In this document: positions 1-8,117 of the stretch, piece after piece | How the letters are laid out: each line of letters opens with the position of its first letter | Position numbering within the stretch: the first letter of the stretch is position 1 | Assembly: GCF_024158915.1 (NCBI RefSeq) | Contig: NZ_JAMZGF010000015.1 | Location: 1 to 64,000, forward strand | Direction of reading: 5' to 3' | Length of the DNA stretch: 64,000 nt | From: Chryseobacterium sp. S0630 | GTDB lineage: Bacteria > Bacteroidota > Bacteroidia > Flavobacteriales > Weeksellaceae | Translations under genes and position numbers: made by a program | The notes under the pieces: model-generated | Database searches by the model: none | Seen by the model: the letters and a program-made list of their open reading frames with translations, nothing else | Told to the model about the DNA's origin: nothing

Positions 1-804
1 TATACTGTAACAGGACTTTCACCAGCAACTACGTATTCTTTCTCTGTGAAAGCAAAAGATGCAGCTGGAAATGCTTCGGTGTCAAGTAATACAGTGAGTG
101 TGACAACTCTTTCTGGAGGAACTGTTACTTATTGTTCTTCTTCGGCCTCAAATACAGCAGATGAAAGAATCGGAAATGTAACATTTGGATCTATCAATAA
201 TACGTCTACAGGAACTGCAGGATATGAAAACTTCACTTCAGTTTCTACCAATGTTACAAGAGGAAGTGCTTATACCATTTCCATTACTCCGGTTTGGACT
301 TCTACAAAATACAGCGAAGCTTACGCGGTTTATATTGATTACAACGGAGACGGAGACTTTACAGACAGCGGAGAACTGGCATGGACAAAAGCAGGGTCTA
401 AAACAAGTCCGGTTACAGGATCTATTACAATCCCGGCTACTGCTACAGTGGGATCCACAAGAATGAGAATAATGATGAAGTACAATTCAATTCCTACTTC
501 TTCATGTGAGGCAGTCAATTTCGGACAGGTAGAAGATTATACCCTCAATATTGTTTCTTCCGGAAAAGGAGATCTTCATAGTACGAAAGATCTGATCACC
601 GATGTAAAGCTTTATCCAAACCCTGCAAGAGATATACTTTATATTTCCAATACAACTTCTGAAGATTACAAAATCTTCGATATGGGTGGAAAACTAATCG
701 ATTCAGGAAAACTACAAAGAGGGTCCGTGAACGTAAGCAACCTTATCAAGGGTGCTTATATGATTCAGATTGGAGAATCTTCTAAGAGATTTGTTAAAAA
801 TTAG
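1..804 (+). CDS. T9SS-secreted GEVED-domain protein, C-terminal part
   Basis: The reading frame is open from base 1, so the N-terminus lies outside the window. The first ~25 residues resemble the end of a fibronectin type III domain (TYSFSVKAKDAAGN). A GEVED domain follows, with a calcium-loop-like IDYNGDGDF and the ending NFGQVEDYTLNI. The last ~65 residues are a T9SS type A sorting domain (LYPNPARD near its start, terminal RFVKN). Proteins with this C-terminus are exported across the outer membrane, and the tail is normally cleaved. In flavobacteria GEVED and FnIII modules often follow a secreted protease domain; the catalytic part, if any, is not visible. A strong hairpin terminator follows. 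Confidence 0.9.
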   Translation, partial: YTVTGLSPATTYSFSVKAKDAAGNASVSSNTVSVTTLSGGTVTYCSSSASNTADERIGNVTFGSINNTSTGTAGYENFTSVSTNVTRGSAYTISITPVWTSTKYSEAYAVYIDYNGDGDFTDSGELAWTKAGSKTSPVTGSITIPATATVGSTRMRIMMKYNSIPTSSCEAVNFGQVEDYTLNIVSSGKGDLHSTKDLITDVKLYPNPARDILYISNTTSEDYKIFDMGGKLIDSGKLQRGSVNVSNLIKGAYMIQIGESSKRFVKN

Positions 805-860
805 GATCAACATTAAGTATAAATCATTTTTTATTATACAAATTCATACATACACATGGA

Positions 861-888
861 AAAAGGATAAGCACAAGCTTATCCTTTT
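861..888 (+). terminator. Rho-independent terminator
   Basis: A perfect 12-bp stem (AAAAGGATAAGC / GCTTATCCTTTT) with an ACAA loop lies 57 bases after the stop of the GEVED protein and ends in a T run. Confidence 0.85.
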
Positions 889-1574
889 ATATTAATAAGT
901 AAAAAAAACTGATCTGTAATTTTATAATACTTTTACTTATAATATAAGAAATTACCATCATTTTCACTGGCGATGAAGAACAGACTGCAAAGCCAATAAG
1001 CATCTCGCAGAGCCACAATAAAAAACGCCACATGTGTAGTTTTATAACTACTGATTTTTCACTTTACAATCATAACTATTCAACTAAATTTACAGCTGTA
1101 AAAAATCACTTTTGTATTAATAAAAGAATAATTTTATAGATATTTTTTTTCACATCAGATAGTCACTTTGGGTTCAAAAATAGTCTAACACAATCTTCAA
1201 AAAATCTATACATGAAACTCATCTTATTAAGTATGGTTATATGTCTCAGATAAAAAAGAACCCAAAGGCCTATTAAAACTGATCTGTATACTTCATCAAT
1301 AAAAGTCCCAAAGCAATGCTTTGGTTTTTATTTCGAAAATATTTAATGAGTTTTTGATTGAGGCTTTTAGGATGATCTACTAAAGATTACCTGGGTTTAA
1401 TAACATTTTTATTTTTGATGCCATACAGGTTTCAGAAAATGGAGCTCCTTTTACCATGTATTTTAATATAGATGAATCTCCCTACAATTCAACCCCAACA
1501 TCCATCTCTATCTCATCAACAAGGGAATGCCAGCTCAACAGAGAACTAGCATTCCTATGGTAATCTAACAAATA
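889..1574. other. Gene-poor stretch with possible gene remnant
   Basis: No convincing full gene is seen in this AT-rich region. A plus-strand frame from about 1387 to 1564 is open for nearly 60 codons without a good start. Its composition is protein-like (FDAIQVSENGAPF, then YFNIDESPYN), so it may be the tail of a decayed gene. I do not recognise the family. Confidence 0.3.
1308..1329 (+). terminator. Hairpin terminator
   Basis: CCAAAGC-AAT-GCTTTGG followed by five T bases. No clear gene lies just upstream, so it may belong to a decayed gene. Confidence 0.55.
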
Positions 1575-2393
1575 TTATTTGTTTAATAATTTTTCAATCA
1601 CTTTATCCAAATCCTCTATGGTTGTTGGCCCGAATCCACTTGCGTAATGGGCAATTTTTGACTCTTTATCAATAATGAAATGCGTTGGAAAAGAATTAAC
1701 ATGATATAAATCTGCTTTATTTTTACTTTCCGCAATGATATTGTATTTAAATGTCTTTGTTTTTAAGAACTCATCAATTTTTGATTTTGGATTTGTTGAA
1801 AAACCAAGAAAAACAACCTCTTTATTTTTATATTTTTCAACCAATTCATTGAGTTCAGGGATTTCCATCAGACATGGCTTGCATTCAACAAACCAAAAGT
1901 TCATCACTATCACTTTCCCTTTAAGATCAGCCAGAGAATATTTTTTTCCGAATATATCAGTAACTGAAAACGGCATTGCTTCTTTACCTATTAATGCCTC
2001 GCTAGCTATCCTGGCCTCTTCTCTTTTCTTTTTTCTTTGTTTAAACATTTCTTTTTCTTCTTCAGTTGCTTTTCTTAATACAAAAGCTTTTAATTCCATA
2101 CGATCATCAGCATAAGGATCAAGCTCATAATCACCAGAGCTCATTTTCTCCCCAAAATCTTGTTCATTAAGCAACACATGGTCTTCAGAATAAGTAGGTG
2201 TGGTTTTAGGATTGATCATGATTGGTCCATTAGACTTAATATCTTTAAAGGAAGCCTTTTTCAAGCCTTTTAATGGGTCTGTATTTTTTACGGCAGCATT
2301 TTCTTTTTTTACCTCACCCATTTGTGCGGTAATAGTATTAGTGCTTACAATTAGAATGAGTACAATTGTAATGATCCAATTTCTTTTTGTCAT
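1575..2393 (-). CDS. TlpA-like thioredoxin-family protein, exported
   Basis: The N-terminus has a lysine/arginine-rich start and a hydrophobic segment ending TNTITAQ, a signal peptide. A charged, low-complexity linker of ~110 residues rich in E/K follows. The C-terminal half is a TlpA/redoxin fold: GKEAMPFSVTDIFG, then GKVIVMNFWFVECKPC with a CxxC pair (Cys171/Cys174), and FPTHFIID with the cis-Pro. Expected role is periplasmic thiol-disulfide exchange. I chose the ATG at 2393 because it starts directly at the signal peptide; an in-frame ATG at 2429 would add 12 residues. The gene is divergent from a histidine kinase/response regulator pair and shares its promoter region, so it is a likely target of that system. 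Confidence 0.85.
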   Translation of the reverse strand: MTKRNWIITIVLILIVSTNTITAQMGEVKKENAAVKNTDPLKGLKKASFKDIKSNGPIMINPKTTPTYSEDHVLLNEQDFGEKMSSGDYELDPYADDRMELKAFVLRKATEEEKEMFKQRKKKREEARIASEALIGKEAMPFSVTDIFGKKYSLADLKGKVIVMNFWFVECKPCLMEIPELNELVEKYKNKEVVFLGFSTNPKSKIDEFLKTKTFKYNIIAESKNKADLYHVNSFPTHFIIDKESKIAHYASGFGPTTIEDLDKVIEKLLNK

Positions 2394-2463
2394 AATATTT
2401 GTTTTTTTATTAATTTTAAAAAATGTCATGTTGCTTAATTTGTAAATCTATTATTTGATAGTT

Positions 2464-2471
2464 CAAAGGTA
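2464..2471 (-). promoter_or_regulatory. Bacteroidota -7 element for the TlpA-like gene
   Basis: On the minus strand this reads TACCTTTG, an exact match to TAnnTTTG, with a start point predicted near 2460. No TTTG is seen at -33; direct repeats occupy that place, which suggests activator dependence. Confidence 0.5.
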
Positions 2472-2480
2472 AATACGCAA

Positions 2481-2521
2481 GTTTTAACCTAGTGATAACT
2501 AGTGTTAACGTGTGTTAACGC
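2481..2521. promoter_or_regulatory. Four direct repeats at 10-11 bp spacing, likely response-regulator box
   Basis: Four copies stand head to tail: GTTTTAACCTA, GTGATAACTA, GTGTTAACGT and GTGTTAACGC. The cores are spaced 11, 10 and 10 bp, one helical turn each, as expected for OmpR/PhoB-type dimers. The array begins 9 bp from the -7 element of the TlpA-like gene and ends 24 bp before that of the kinase gene, so one array could control both directions. Confidence 0.6.
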
Positions 2522-2545
2522 AGTAAATAGTATCCCTATAGATGT

Positions 2546-2553
2546 TATTTTTG
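2546..2553 (+). promoter_or_regulatory. -7 element of the histidine kinase gene
   Basis: TATTTTTG matches TAnnTTTG exactly and ends 4 bases before the ATG. The predicted transcript would start at or next to the start codon and so be leaderless. Confidence 0.45.
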
Positions 2554-2557
2554 ATAT

Positions 2558-3946
2558 ATGAAATTACTTTTCCGAAACAATATTGCCCTGTATATAAGTC
2601 TTATGGTTTTAGTTACCATAAGTATTCAGGTTTACTGGAACATTCAAAACTATAAGACGAATAAGCAGCAAATTTTGAATACGGTACAGAATGCATTAGA
2701 AAATAGTATCAACAACTATTATAATGATAAGGCAAGATCAAATATGAACCCTCATATTGTAATTAAAGCACAGCGTATTTCCAACGAAATCCAGCCTAAC
2801 AGCAATTCAGACACCATTTTACTGTATGAAAAACCGGAAAAAGAAAAATATCTTATATTTAATGATTCCATCAATCCCAGCAGAGATTCTCTTTTAGACA
2901 GTAAAAAAATAAAGTTTTTGGCAGAAAAAACACTTATGTCCATTAGAGAGATCAACATAGATCTCAAAAAGCTATCCAGATATCTTAACAGTGAATTCAA
3001 AAATAAAAATCTTGACTTTGACTATGCACTTCTTTATCAAAGGAAAGGACAAATAGCTTCTAAATACAATAACCCGGGAAATAGAGACTTTGTTTTTTCA
3101 GTATTGTCCAAATCGTCTTATTTGCCTCCTCAAAGTGAACTCAAAATTCTTTTCCCTGATATATTCTTTAAAACACTAAAAGTGGGGCTAACCGGAATTT
3201 TAATTTCTTCTATATTTTCTTTAAGCATTATTTTGTGTCTTTTTTATTTGCTTTCAATTATCCAAAAACAAAAGCAGTTAGCCATCATAAAAAATGACTT
3301 TATCAGCAATATATCACACGAGTTAAAAACACCCATTTCGGTAGTAAGTAGTGCCTTGGAGGGAATAGAAAAATTTAATACTGACAATGAACCGGAAAAA
3401 ACAAAAAAATATGTGACTATTTCCAAGCTGCATTTATCCAAACTGCATCAATTGATTGAAAGAATTCTGGAAACATCTGCACTGGAAAGTAATGAACTTC
3501 ACTTACAAAAGTCAAATACTGAAGTTATAGATTTAGTTACCCATATTATTGAAAAATTTAGTATCCACACTAAGAAAAAGATCACAATGAACTCTTTACA
3601 GTCCTATATCTATATTCTTATTGACCGTTTTCATTTTGAGAATGTAATTTCCAATCTTATCGACAACGCTATTAAATATGGTGGCAATGAAATAATAATT
3701 AATATTGAACAGGATGATAAAAGTTTAAATATTGAAATTTCAGATAATGGCAATCCGATAGAGAAACTCCATCAGCAGAAAATTTTCGATAAATTTTATC
3801 GTATCCCACAAAACAATATTCATAATGAGAAGGGATTCGGTATTGGATTATATTATGCTAAAAACATTATTTCAAAGCATAACGGAACCCTTGAACTTAT
3901 AGCAAAAGAATTAACAACTTTCAAAATTTCTATCCCAAATGGATAA
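2558..3946 (+). CDS. Sensor histidine kinase
   Basis: A 462-residue membrane kinase. TM1 is at about residues 8-27 and TM2 at about 208-236; the ~180-residue region between them is an extracytoplasmic sensor with no recognised fold. HisKA follows with SHELKTP (phospho-acceptor His254). The HATPase domain has the N box (NLIDNAIKYGG), G1 (DNGNPI) and G2 (GFGIGLYYAKNI). No HAMP or PAS domain is apparent between TM2 and HisKA. The stop overlaps the response regulator start by 8 bases, so the two are translationally coupled. The signal is unknown; the divergent TlpA-like gene hints at thiol or envelope redox state. Confidence 0.93.
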   Translation: MKLLFRNNIALYISLMVLVTISIQVYWNIQNYKTNKQQILNTVQNALENSINNYYNDKARSNMNPHIVIKAQRISNEIQPNSNSDTILLYEKPEKEKYLIFNDSINPSRDSLLDSKKIKFLAEKTLMSIREINIDLKKLSRYLNSEFKNKNLDFDYALLYQRKGQIASKYNNPGNRDFVFSVLSKSSYLPPQSELKILFPDIFFKTLKVGLTGILISSIFSLSIILCLFYLLSIIQKQKQLAIIKNDFISNISHELKTPISVVSSALEGIEKFNTDNEPEKTKKYVTISKLHLSKLHQLIERILETSALESNELHLQKSNTEVIDLVTHIIEKFSIHTKKKITMNSLQSYIYILIDRFHFENVISNLIDNAIKYGGNEIIINIEQDDKSLNIEISDNGNPIEKLHQQKIFDKFYRIPQNNIHNEKGFGIGLYYAKNIISKHNGTLELIAKELTTFKISIPNG

Positions 3947-4619
3947 CAAAATAGATCTATTATTGGCTGAAGATGAAGCTACTTTAGGCATGATTATAAA
4001 AGAAAGCCTGGAAACCAGGAATTTCTCTGTCACACACTGTCAGGATGGCCAACAAGCCTATGATCATTATATCAGTAAAAAGCCAGACGCTATTGTTCTG
4101 GATGTTATGATGCCTAAGAAAGATGGGTTTTCACTGGCAGCTGAAATTCGAAAAACAGATAAAACTACACCTATTATTTTTTTAACCTCCAAATCTCAGG
4201 TACAGGATGTCTTGAATGGCTTTCAGTGTGGAGGAAACGATTATTTGAAGAAACCATTCAGTATGGAAGAACTTATTGTGCGTATTCATGGGCTTTTAAA
4301 CCGCATTCCTCAAAAAATGGATGAAAGTAAATTCAATATTGGAATTTACTGCTTCAACTATACCAAACAAACCTTACAATACGATGATCTTATTTTTAAT
4401 CTTACCTACAGAGAAGCTGAGGTTTTAAGACTACTTTTGGAACATAAGAATGAGATTGTTGATAAATCATTTACTTTACAACAAATATGGGGTAAAGATG
4501 ACTTTTTTAATGGTCGCAGTTTAGATGTTTTCATTTCCAGAATCAGAAAAAAACTATCGCATGATCCATCTATTCAGATCATCAATGTAAGAGGCAGAGG
4601 ATATAGACTTATCAGCTAA
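3939..4619 (+). CDS. OmpR-family response regulator
   Basis: 226 residues. The receiver domain has the acidic pocket E11-D12, phospho-acceptor Asp55 (IVLDVMMP), the switch Thr in IIFLTSK, and Lys in DYLKKPF. The C-terminal winged helix includes LTYREAEVLRLL and ends GRSLDVFISRIRKKL...GRGYRL. It is the cognate partner of the overlapping kinase. The phased repeats at 2481-2521 are the natural candidate for its binding site, which would give autoregulation plus control of the TlpA-like gene. Its 3' end faces the DoxX gene of the peptide operon across 62 bases. Confidence 0.95.
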   Translation: MDNKIDLLLAEDEATLGMIIKESLETRNFSVTHCQDGQQAYDHYISKKPDAIVLDVMMPKKDGFSLAAEIRKTDKTTPIIFLTSKSQVQDVLNGFQCGGNDYLKKPFSMEELIVRIHGLLNRIPQKMDESKFNIGIYCFNYTKQTLQYDDLIFNLTYREAEVLRLLLEHKNEIVDKSFTLQQIWGKDDFFNGRSLDVFISRIRKKLSHDPSIQIINVRGRGYRLIS

Positions 4620-4681
4620 CTTTATTTTTTAGCTCTACAAATTTTTCAATTGAACTTTTAAGAAATCTGAAGAAAATAAAT

Positions 4682-5119
4682 TTAATTTTTAATCCTGTTT
4701 AATTTTAAAAATTGATCTAAGCTGTATTTTCCAGCACCAAAAGATAAAAGCGTAAGGAGCATCAGAATATAATATAAAGGAATTTCAAAACCATTATCAC
4801 CAGCTTCAAAACCATTCTCCCAATGTACAGTAACAATGGCAACAATCATCGTAATAATCAAGGGAATTGAAATCCATCTGGTAAGCAGACCTAAGGTCAA
4901 TAGAATGACGCCCAAAATTTCTGTGCCAGTTGCTAAATAAGCATTAAATAAAGGTAAGGGGATATTGATACTCTCAAACCAGGCTGCAATACTATCAATA
5001 TCCTTAACCTTCATCATTGCCGGATTAAAAAAACCGTATGCCAGTACTAAACGTAAAGCCAATAAAACAAAATCTTGTATTTTATAAGACCTGTTAATTA
5101 TTTCTTGTATTTTTTTCAT
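4682..5119 (-). CDS. DoxX-family membrane protein of the HvfABC operon
   Basis: A 145-residue DoxX protein with four transmembrane segments (LRLVLAYGFFNPAMMKV at TM1, GTEILGVILLTLGLL, IPLIITMIVAIVTVHW, LYYILMLLTLLSF). DoxX proteins commonly close hvf/bufferin-type operons, where they are thought to assist maturation or copper handling at the membrane. It is the last of four genes after the Cys-rich precursor, HvfB and HvfC, 60 bases after HvfC. Confidence 0.85.
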   Translation of the reverse strand: MKKIQEIINRSYKIQDFVLLALRLVLAYGFFNPAMMKVKDIDSIAAWFESINIPLPLFNAYLATGTEILGVILLTLGLLTRWISIPLIITMIVAIVTVHWENGFEAGDNGFEIPLYYILMLLTLLSFGAGKYSLDQFLKLNRIKN

Positions 5120-5179
5120 AGATTTGATATAATAATGTTTAGAAAAGAAGATGGCAACACTTCTTTATTAAATTAAATG

Positions 5180-5923
5180 CTACTTATTCCGATATCCTAA
5201 AAAAAGTGTATTCTGTAATGCAAACTGTTCAAAATCATGATATAATTTCATCACTTTTTCTCCGTCGTTATCGTACTTGGCAAGCAATTCTATGAAATCT
5301 TTTCTGCTAAAACAGCCTTCGTTAGCTTTTAAAATAATTTCCACAAAAGGATAAGAGAGATTGTTGAAATGTATTTGTTTGGTATAAAAGTCCCGATGGA
5401 CAGATACAAAATACTGGCCTCTGTCTTCTTCTGTAATTTCTTTCACATTTTTTAAATGAATAGGATATTCTGTAGATAAAATCTTAATTTCCGGATTGGG
5501 AATAATTTCATCTTCCTGCAATTTTTTTTCTATGCTGAATTCATCAATGGGCAAATCCTCCATCATAAAAACTTCAATCTCCAGCCATTCATACTGTAGA
5601 AGCGTAACAAGGAAAGGAAATTTTTTCTTAAAAGGGAAATTGTGCTGCTGATAATAATCTGAAAACTCCTGTGGAAGTTTCCACACCTGAGGAGTTTGAC
5701 ATTTGTGGTGTTCAAAAAAATATGATACCATTTTTTTCCATCTTCTTTTACCGATTAATTTCCTTGTCATAGGAAATGCTCTTTTCAATGTATCTTTTAC
5801 CACATTATATACCAGCCTTCTGTAATGAAATGTATGCGCCTGAATACTGGTTTGTGGTTCATCTAAGCCGGTCCTGCAATACAAGGCAAGATCCGTTTGA
5901 AGGGAAAATGTTTTATTGTGCAT
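5180..5923 (-). CDS. hvfC: HvfC/DUF2063 RiPP maturation protein
   Basis: 247 residues. The N-terminal third matches DUF2063, a helical domain once called putative DNA-binding (RLVYNVVKDTLKRAFPMTR, then VSYFFEHHKCQTP). The family acts as a partner protein to DUF692/MNIO enzymes, presenting the precursor peptide for cysteine modification. The start overlaps the end of hvfB by 11 bases, indicating coupling. The C-terminal half (residues ~125-247) is the family's more variable winged-helix-like part. No signal peptide, so cytoplasmic. Confidence 0.87.
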   Translation of the reverse strand: MHNKTFSLQTDLALYCRTGLDEPQTSIQAHTFHYRRLVYNVVKDTLKRAFPMTRKLIGKRRWKKMVSYFFEHHKCQTPQVWKLPQEFSDYYQQHNFPFKKKFPFLVTLLQYEWLEIEVFMMEDLPIDEFSIEKKLQEDEIIPNPEIKILSTEYPIHLKNVKEITEEDRGQYFVSVHRDFYTKQIHFNNLSYPFVEIILKANEGCFSRKDFIELLAKYDNDGEKVMKLYHDFEQFALQNTLFLGYRNK

Positions 5924-6749
5924 TTACAGCAGTATATTGAGGTTTTAGGATGTCATTTTTGATCACTCTCAGCGTATCAATTTCATGTTGTAAATTTTCC
6001 AGTTCCGGAATATTAAAATCTCTTTCCAAAAGAACAGGCACATCTTTATTTATTTGCCCTATAGCCCATCCAAATAAGTCATACACAGGATCAATGATAT
6101 CTCCTCCGTGAGTATCTATAATTAAATATTCATTCACTTGATAGTGGCCCGCCATATGGATATATTTCACCTTATCTAAGGGCATTTTCTGGATAAATTT
6201 CTTCGCATCATACGTATGATTGAATGCATTAACATATACATTATTTACATCCAGTAACAATTCGCAGCCAGTTCTGTTTACAATTTCATTGATGAAATCT
6301 TCTTCTGACATTTCAGCTTCTAAAACAGTATAATAGCTTCCATTTTCCAAAATCAATGGCCTTTTCAAAATATCCTGAACCTGAAGAATGTTTTCAGAAA
6401 CCCGCTCTATTGCTTCTTGGGTAAAAGGGATGGGCAATAAATCGTACAAATGGGCATTATCCACTTTAGAGAAGGTAAGATGTTCGGAATAAAGTACAGC
6501 CTGAGTGTCTTCCAAAAACTGCTTTACCTTTTTCACAAAATCCTTATCTACTCCTTCCGGACTGCCTATAGAAAGAGATAGTCCATGACAATAAAGCGGG
6601 TATTTTTCCAGGACCTGCTTTAATTCCTGTTTCCAATATCCTCCGACTCCTAACCAGTTTTCAGGTGCTACTTCTACAAAATCAGGTCGCAAAACATCCG
6701 TATTCAAAAATGCTTTCGAGAATTCTTTTCTATATCCAATTCCTACCAT
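5913..6749 (-). CDS. hvfB: HvfB/DUF692 multinuclear non-heme iron peptide oxidase
   Basis: 278 residues, the usual DUF692 length. Metal-site and fold motifs of the MNIO family are present in order: FVEVAPENW near the start, CHGLSLSIGSP, YSEHLTF, LILENGSYY, LLLDVNNVYVN with Asn/His nearby, YIHMAGH and DTHGGDIIDPVYDLF. Characterised family members (MbnB, HvfB/bufferin enzymes) use an iron cluster and O2 to convert precursor cysteines to oxazolone/thioamide or thiooxazole groups. The gene is 77 bases after a precursor bearing EGKCG motifs, the motif modified in HvfA peptides. The copper-ligand role is from family knowledge; substrate identity here is inference from gene order. Confidence 0.92.
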   Translation of the reverse strand: MVGIGYRKEFSKAFLNTDVLRPDFVEVAPENWLGVGGYWKQELKQVLEKYPLYCHGLSLSIGSPEGVDKDFVKKVKQFLEDTQAVLYSEHLTFSKVDNAHLYDLLPIPFTQEAIERVSENILQVQDILKRPLILENGSYYTVLEAEMSEEDFINEIVNRTGCELLLDVNNVYVNAFNHTYDAKKFIQKMPLDKVKYIHMAGHYQVNEYLIIDTHGGDIIDPVYDLFGWAIGQINKDVPVLLERDFNIPELENLQHEIDTLRVIKNDILKPQYTAVNAQ

Positions 6750-6826
6750 AATTTTATATTTTACTTAAGTCTATCTACTTAAAAAAATCGACAGACCTAT
6801 TGTACAAGTCTGCCGATTCCAAAAAA

Positions 6827-7141
6827 TTATTTAGATGATGTTGTTTTTTTAGTTTTTTTGGTTTCATTCTTAGTTTTTTTACCTCCACATTTCCCTTCAC
6901 CACACTTTCCTTCTCCACATTTCCCTTCTTTAGTTTTGGCTTCTGTTTTTTTACCTCCACATTTTCCTTCAGAAGTTTTTTTACCTCCACATTTCGCTTC
7001 AGCACTTTTTTCTGTTTTACCTCCACAGGCCGCCTCTGTAGAATGTGTTTCCATTGATTTCACACTAGCAAAAGTAGTGTTGGTTCCTAATGTAAATGCT
7101 CCCAAAGTCAGAGCTCCTAATAAAATTGCTGGTTTTTTCAT
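6827..7141 (-). CDS. hvfA: HvfA-type Cys-rich precursor of a modified metallophore peptide
   Basis: 104 residues. An N-terminal signal peptide (MKKPAILLGALTLGAFTLG, ending TTFAS) precedes a mature part with six cysteines, each in a CGG or CGE context. Four are in exact EGKCG motifs (three of them consecutive: EGKCG-EGKCG-EGKCG), one in EAKCG and one in AACGG. KKT-type spacers and a Lys/Thr tail follow. In HvfA peptides the EGKCG cysteine is converted to an oxazolone/thioamide pair that binds copper. Here up to six modified sites are possible. It is the first gene of the operon and is exported after modification. The high lysine and glycine content makes the antisense frame look open, but it is not a gene. 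Confidence 0.88.
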   Translation of the reverse strand: MKKPAILLGALTLGAFTLGTNTTFASVKSMETHSTEAACGGKTEKSAEAKCGGKKTSEGKCGGKKTEAKTKEGKCGEGKCGEGKCGGKKTKNETKKTKKTTSSK

Positions 7142-7361
7142 TATTTAAATTTTAAAAATTATGTAGCATTATTGCTTCTTATATATTAATACCCGAAAAC
7201 ATAAAAAATAACCCCAAACACTGAACAGCACTTGAAAAGACATAACCATCTTTAGAACTTTTGATTTTCAGTATCAAGATTGATTTCTTCTGTATCGTTT
7301 ATTTGATTATCCTATTATTACGAACAAAAATTGGGATGATATCTCAGTATATTGATGAAGC

Positions 7362-7399
7362 TGGCTATGTTGATTCAATACTGAGTTTACATAGCCAGT
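7362..7399. repeat. Inverted repeat (9 bp)
   Basis: CTGGCTATG (7362-7370) and CATAGCCAG (7391-7399) form a perfect 9-bp stem around a 20-base loop. Confidence 0.6.
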
Positions 7400-7448
7400 T
7401 CTCCCTAAAACCAAATACTATTTTATTTTTTTCATCTCATCCCACTCT

Positions 7449-7530
7449 CTTATCCCCTTGCCTCAGATATGTTCTTAAAACACGAATAGAGGGAGGTATC
7501 TGAGGCCGATAAAGAAAGGGGAAATAAGAT
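7449..7530. repeat. Nested imperfect inverted repeat
   Basis: GCCTCAGATA (7460-7469) pairs perfectly with TATCTGAGGC (7497-7506). Flanking arms extend the pairing imperfectly (CTTATCCCCTT on the left, AAGGGGAAATAAG on the right). This is larger than a normal terminator and lacks a clean T run. Confidence 0.5.
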
Positions 7531-7966
7531 TTATGATTTTTCTTCTTCAAAATAAAGAAAAGTGGGTGTTGGCATCCATTGATGCTTTATATTTTTTCAT
7601 CTCCATTTGCCTGCACATTAATAGAAATAATTGACTTATTTTTCATCATGTATTTGTATTTATTGGGTTTTATATCTAAAGCTCTATTGCATACATGCTG
7701 TGAGTACTACTAGTGCTTTTTTAGATACAAAGTGAGAATTAATCTGTATTTTCAATATACCAACAATTATCTTGTTTTTATCTTGGTATAAAAATTATAA
7801 AGATGAATTCTTATTTTGTAAAAGTATGATATTCAATTATCTTCAAAAAAAATATTCTGTAGATATAAATCGTTGGGTCAACAAAATAATACTACTTAAT
7901 TGTAGCTAATAAAGGTTCACTTTGTAAATATTAAATTGTCATAAAAGTTTAATTAAAAAAATAAAA

Positions 7967-7997
7967 AATCCGAAGAAACTAAATGATTCTCCGGATT
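7967..7997 (-). terminator. Terminator of the peroxiredoxin/carbonic anhydrase genes
   Basis: AATCCGAAGAA pairs with TTCTCCGGATT (one G-T pair). On the minus strand it is followed by a long T-rich tract. Confidence 0.75.
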
Positions 7998-8117
7998 AAA
8001 TATTGCCTAATTTTATGTCAAACTATTTTAGGACAAAATACCTCATTCATAATCTCTTCAAATAGATAAGAAAGAAAAAACCACTTACAATCTAATTTAA
8101 CAAATTAGCAGACTGAA

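Larger units (their letters stand above)
7142..8117. other. 975-base intergenic region with inverted repeats
   Basis: No supported gene. An 80-codon plus-strand frame at 7261-7503 has weak composition and spans two inverted repeats, so I did not call it. The leftward part must hold the hvf operon promoter on the minus strand. The right end carries the terminator of the carbonic anhydrase gene. Confidence 0.5.

Noticed and set aside
4682..7141. Chryseobasin-type RiPP cluster
   Set aside because: No methyltransferase partner and the precursor has EGKCG motifs; gene content fits HvfABC instead.
6858..7148. Plus-strand frame rich in PPHFPS repeats
   Set aside because: It is the antisense of the EGKCG repeats of the HvfA precursor, which has a signal peptide and operon context.
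7261..7503. 80-codon plus-strand frame
   Set aside because: Poor composition, spans two inverted repeats, no promoter or similarity I recognise.
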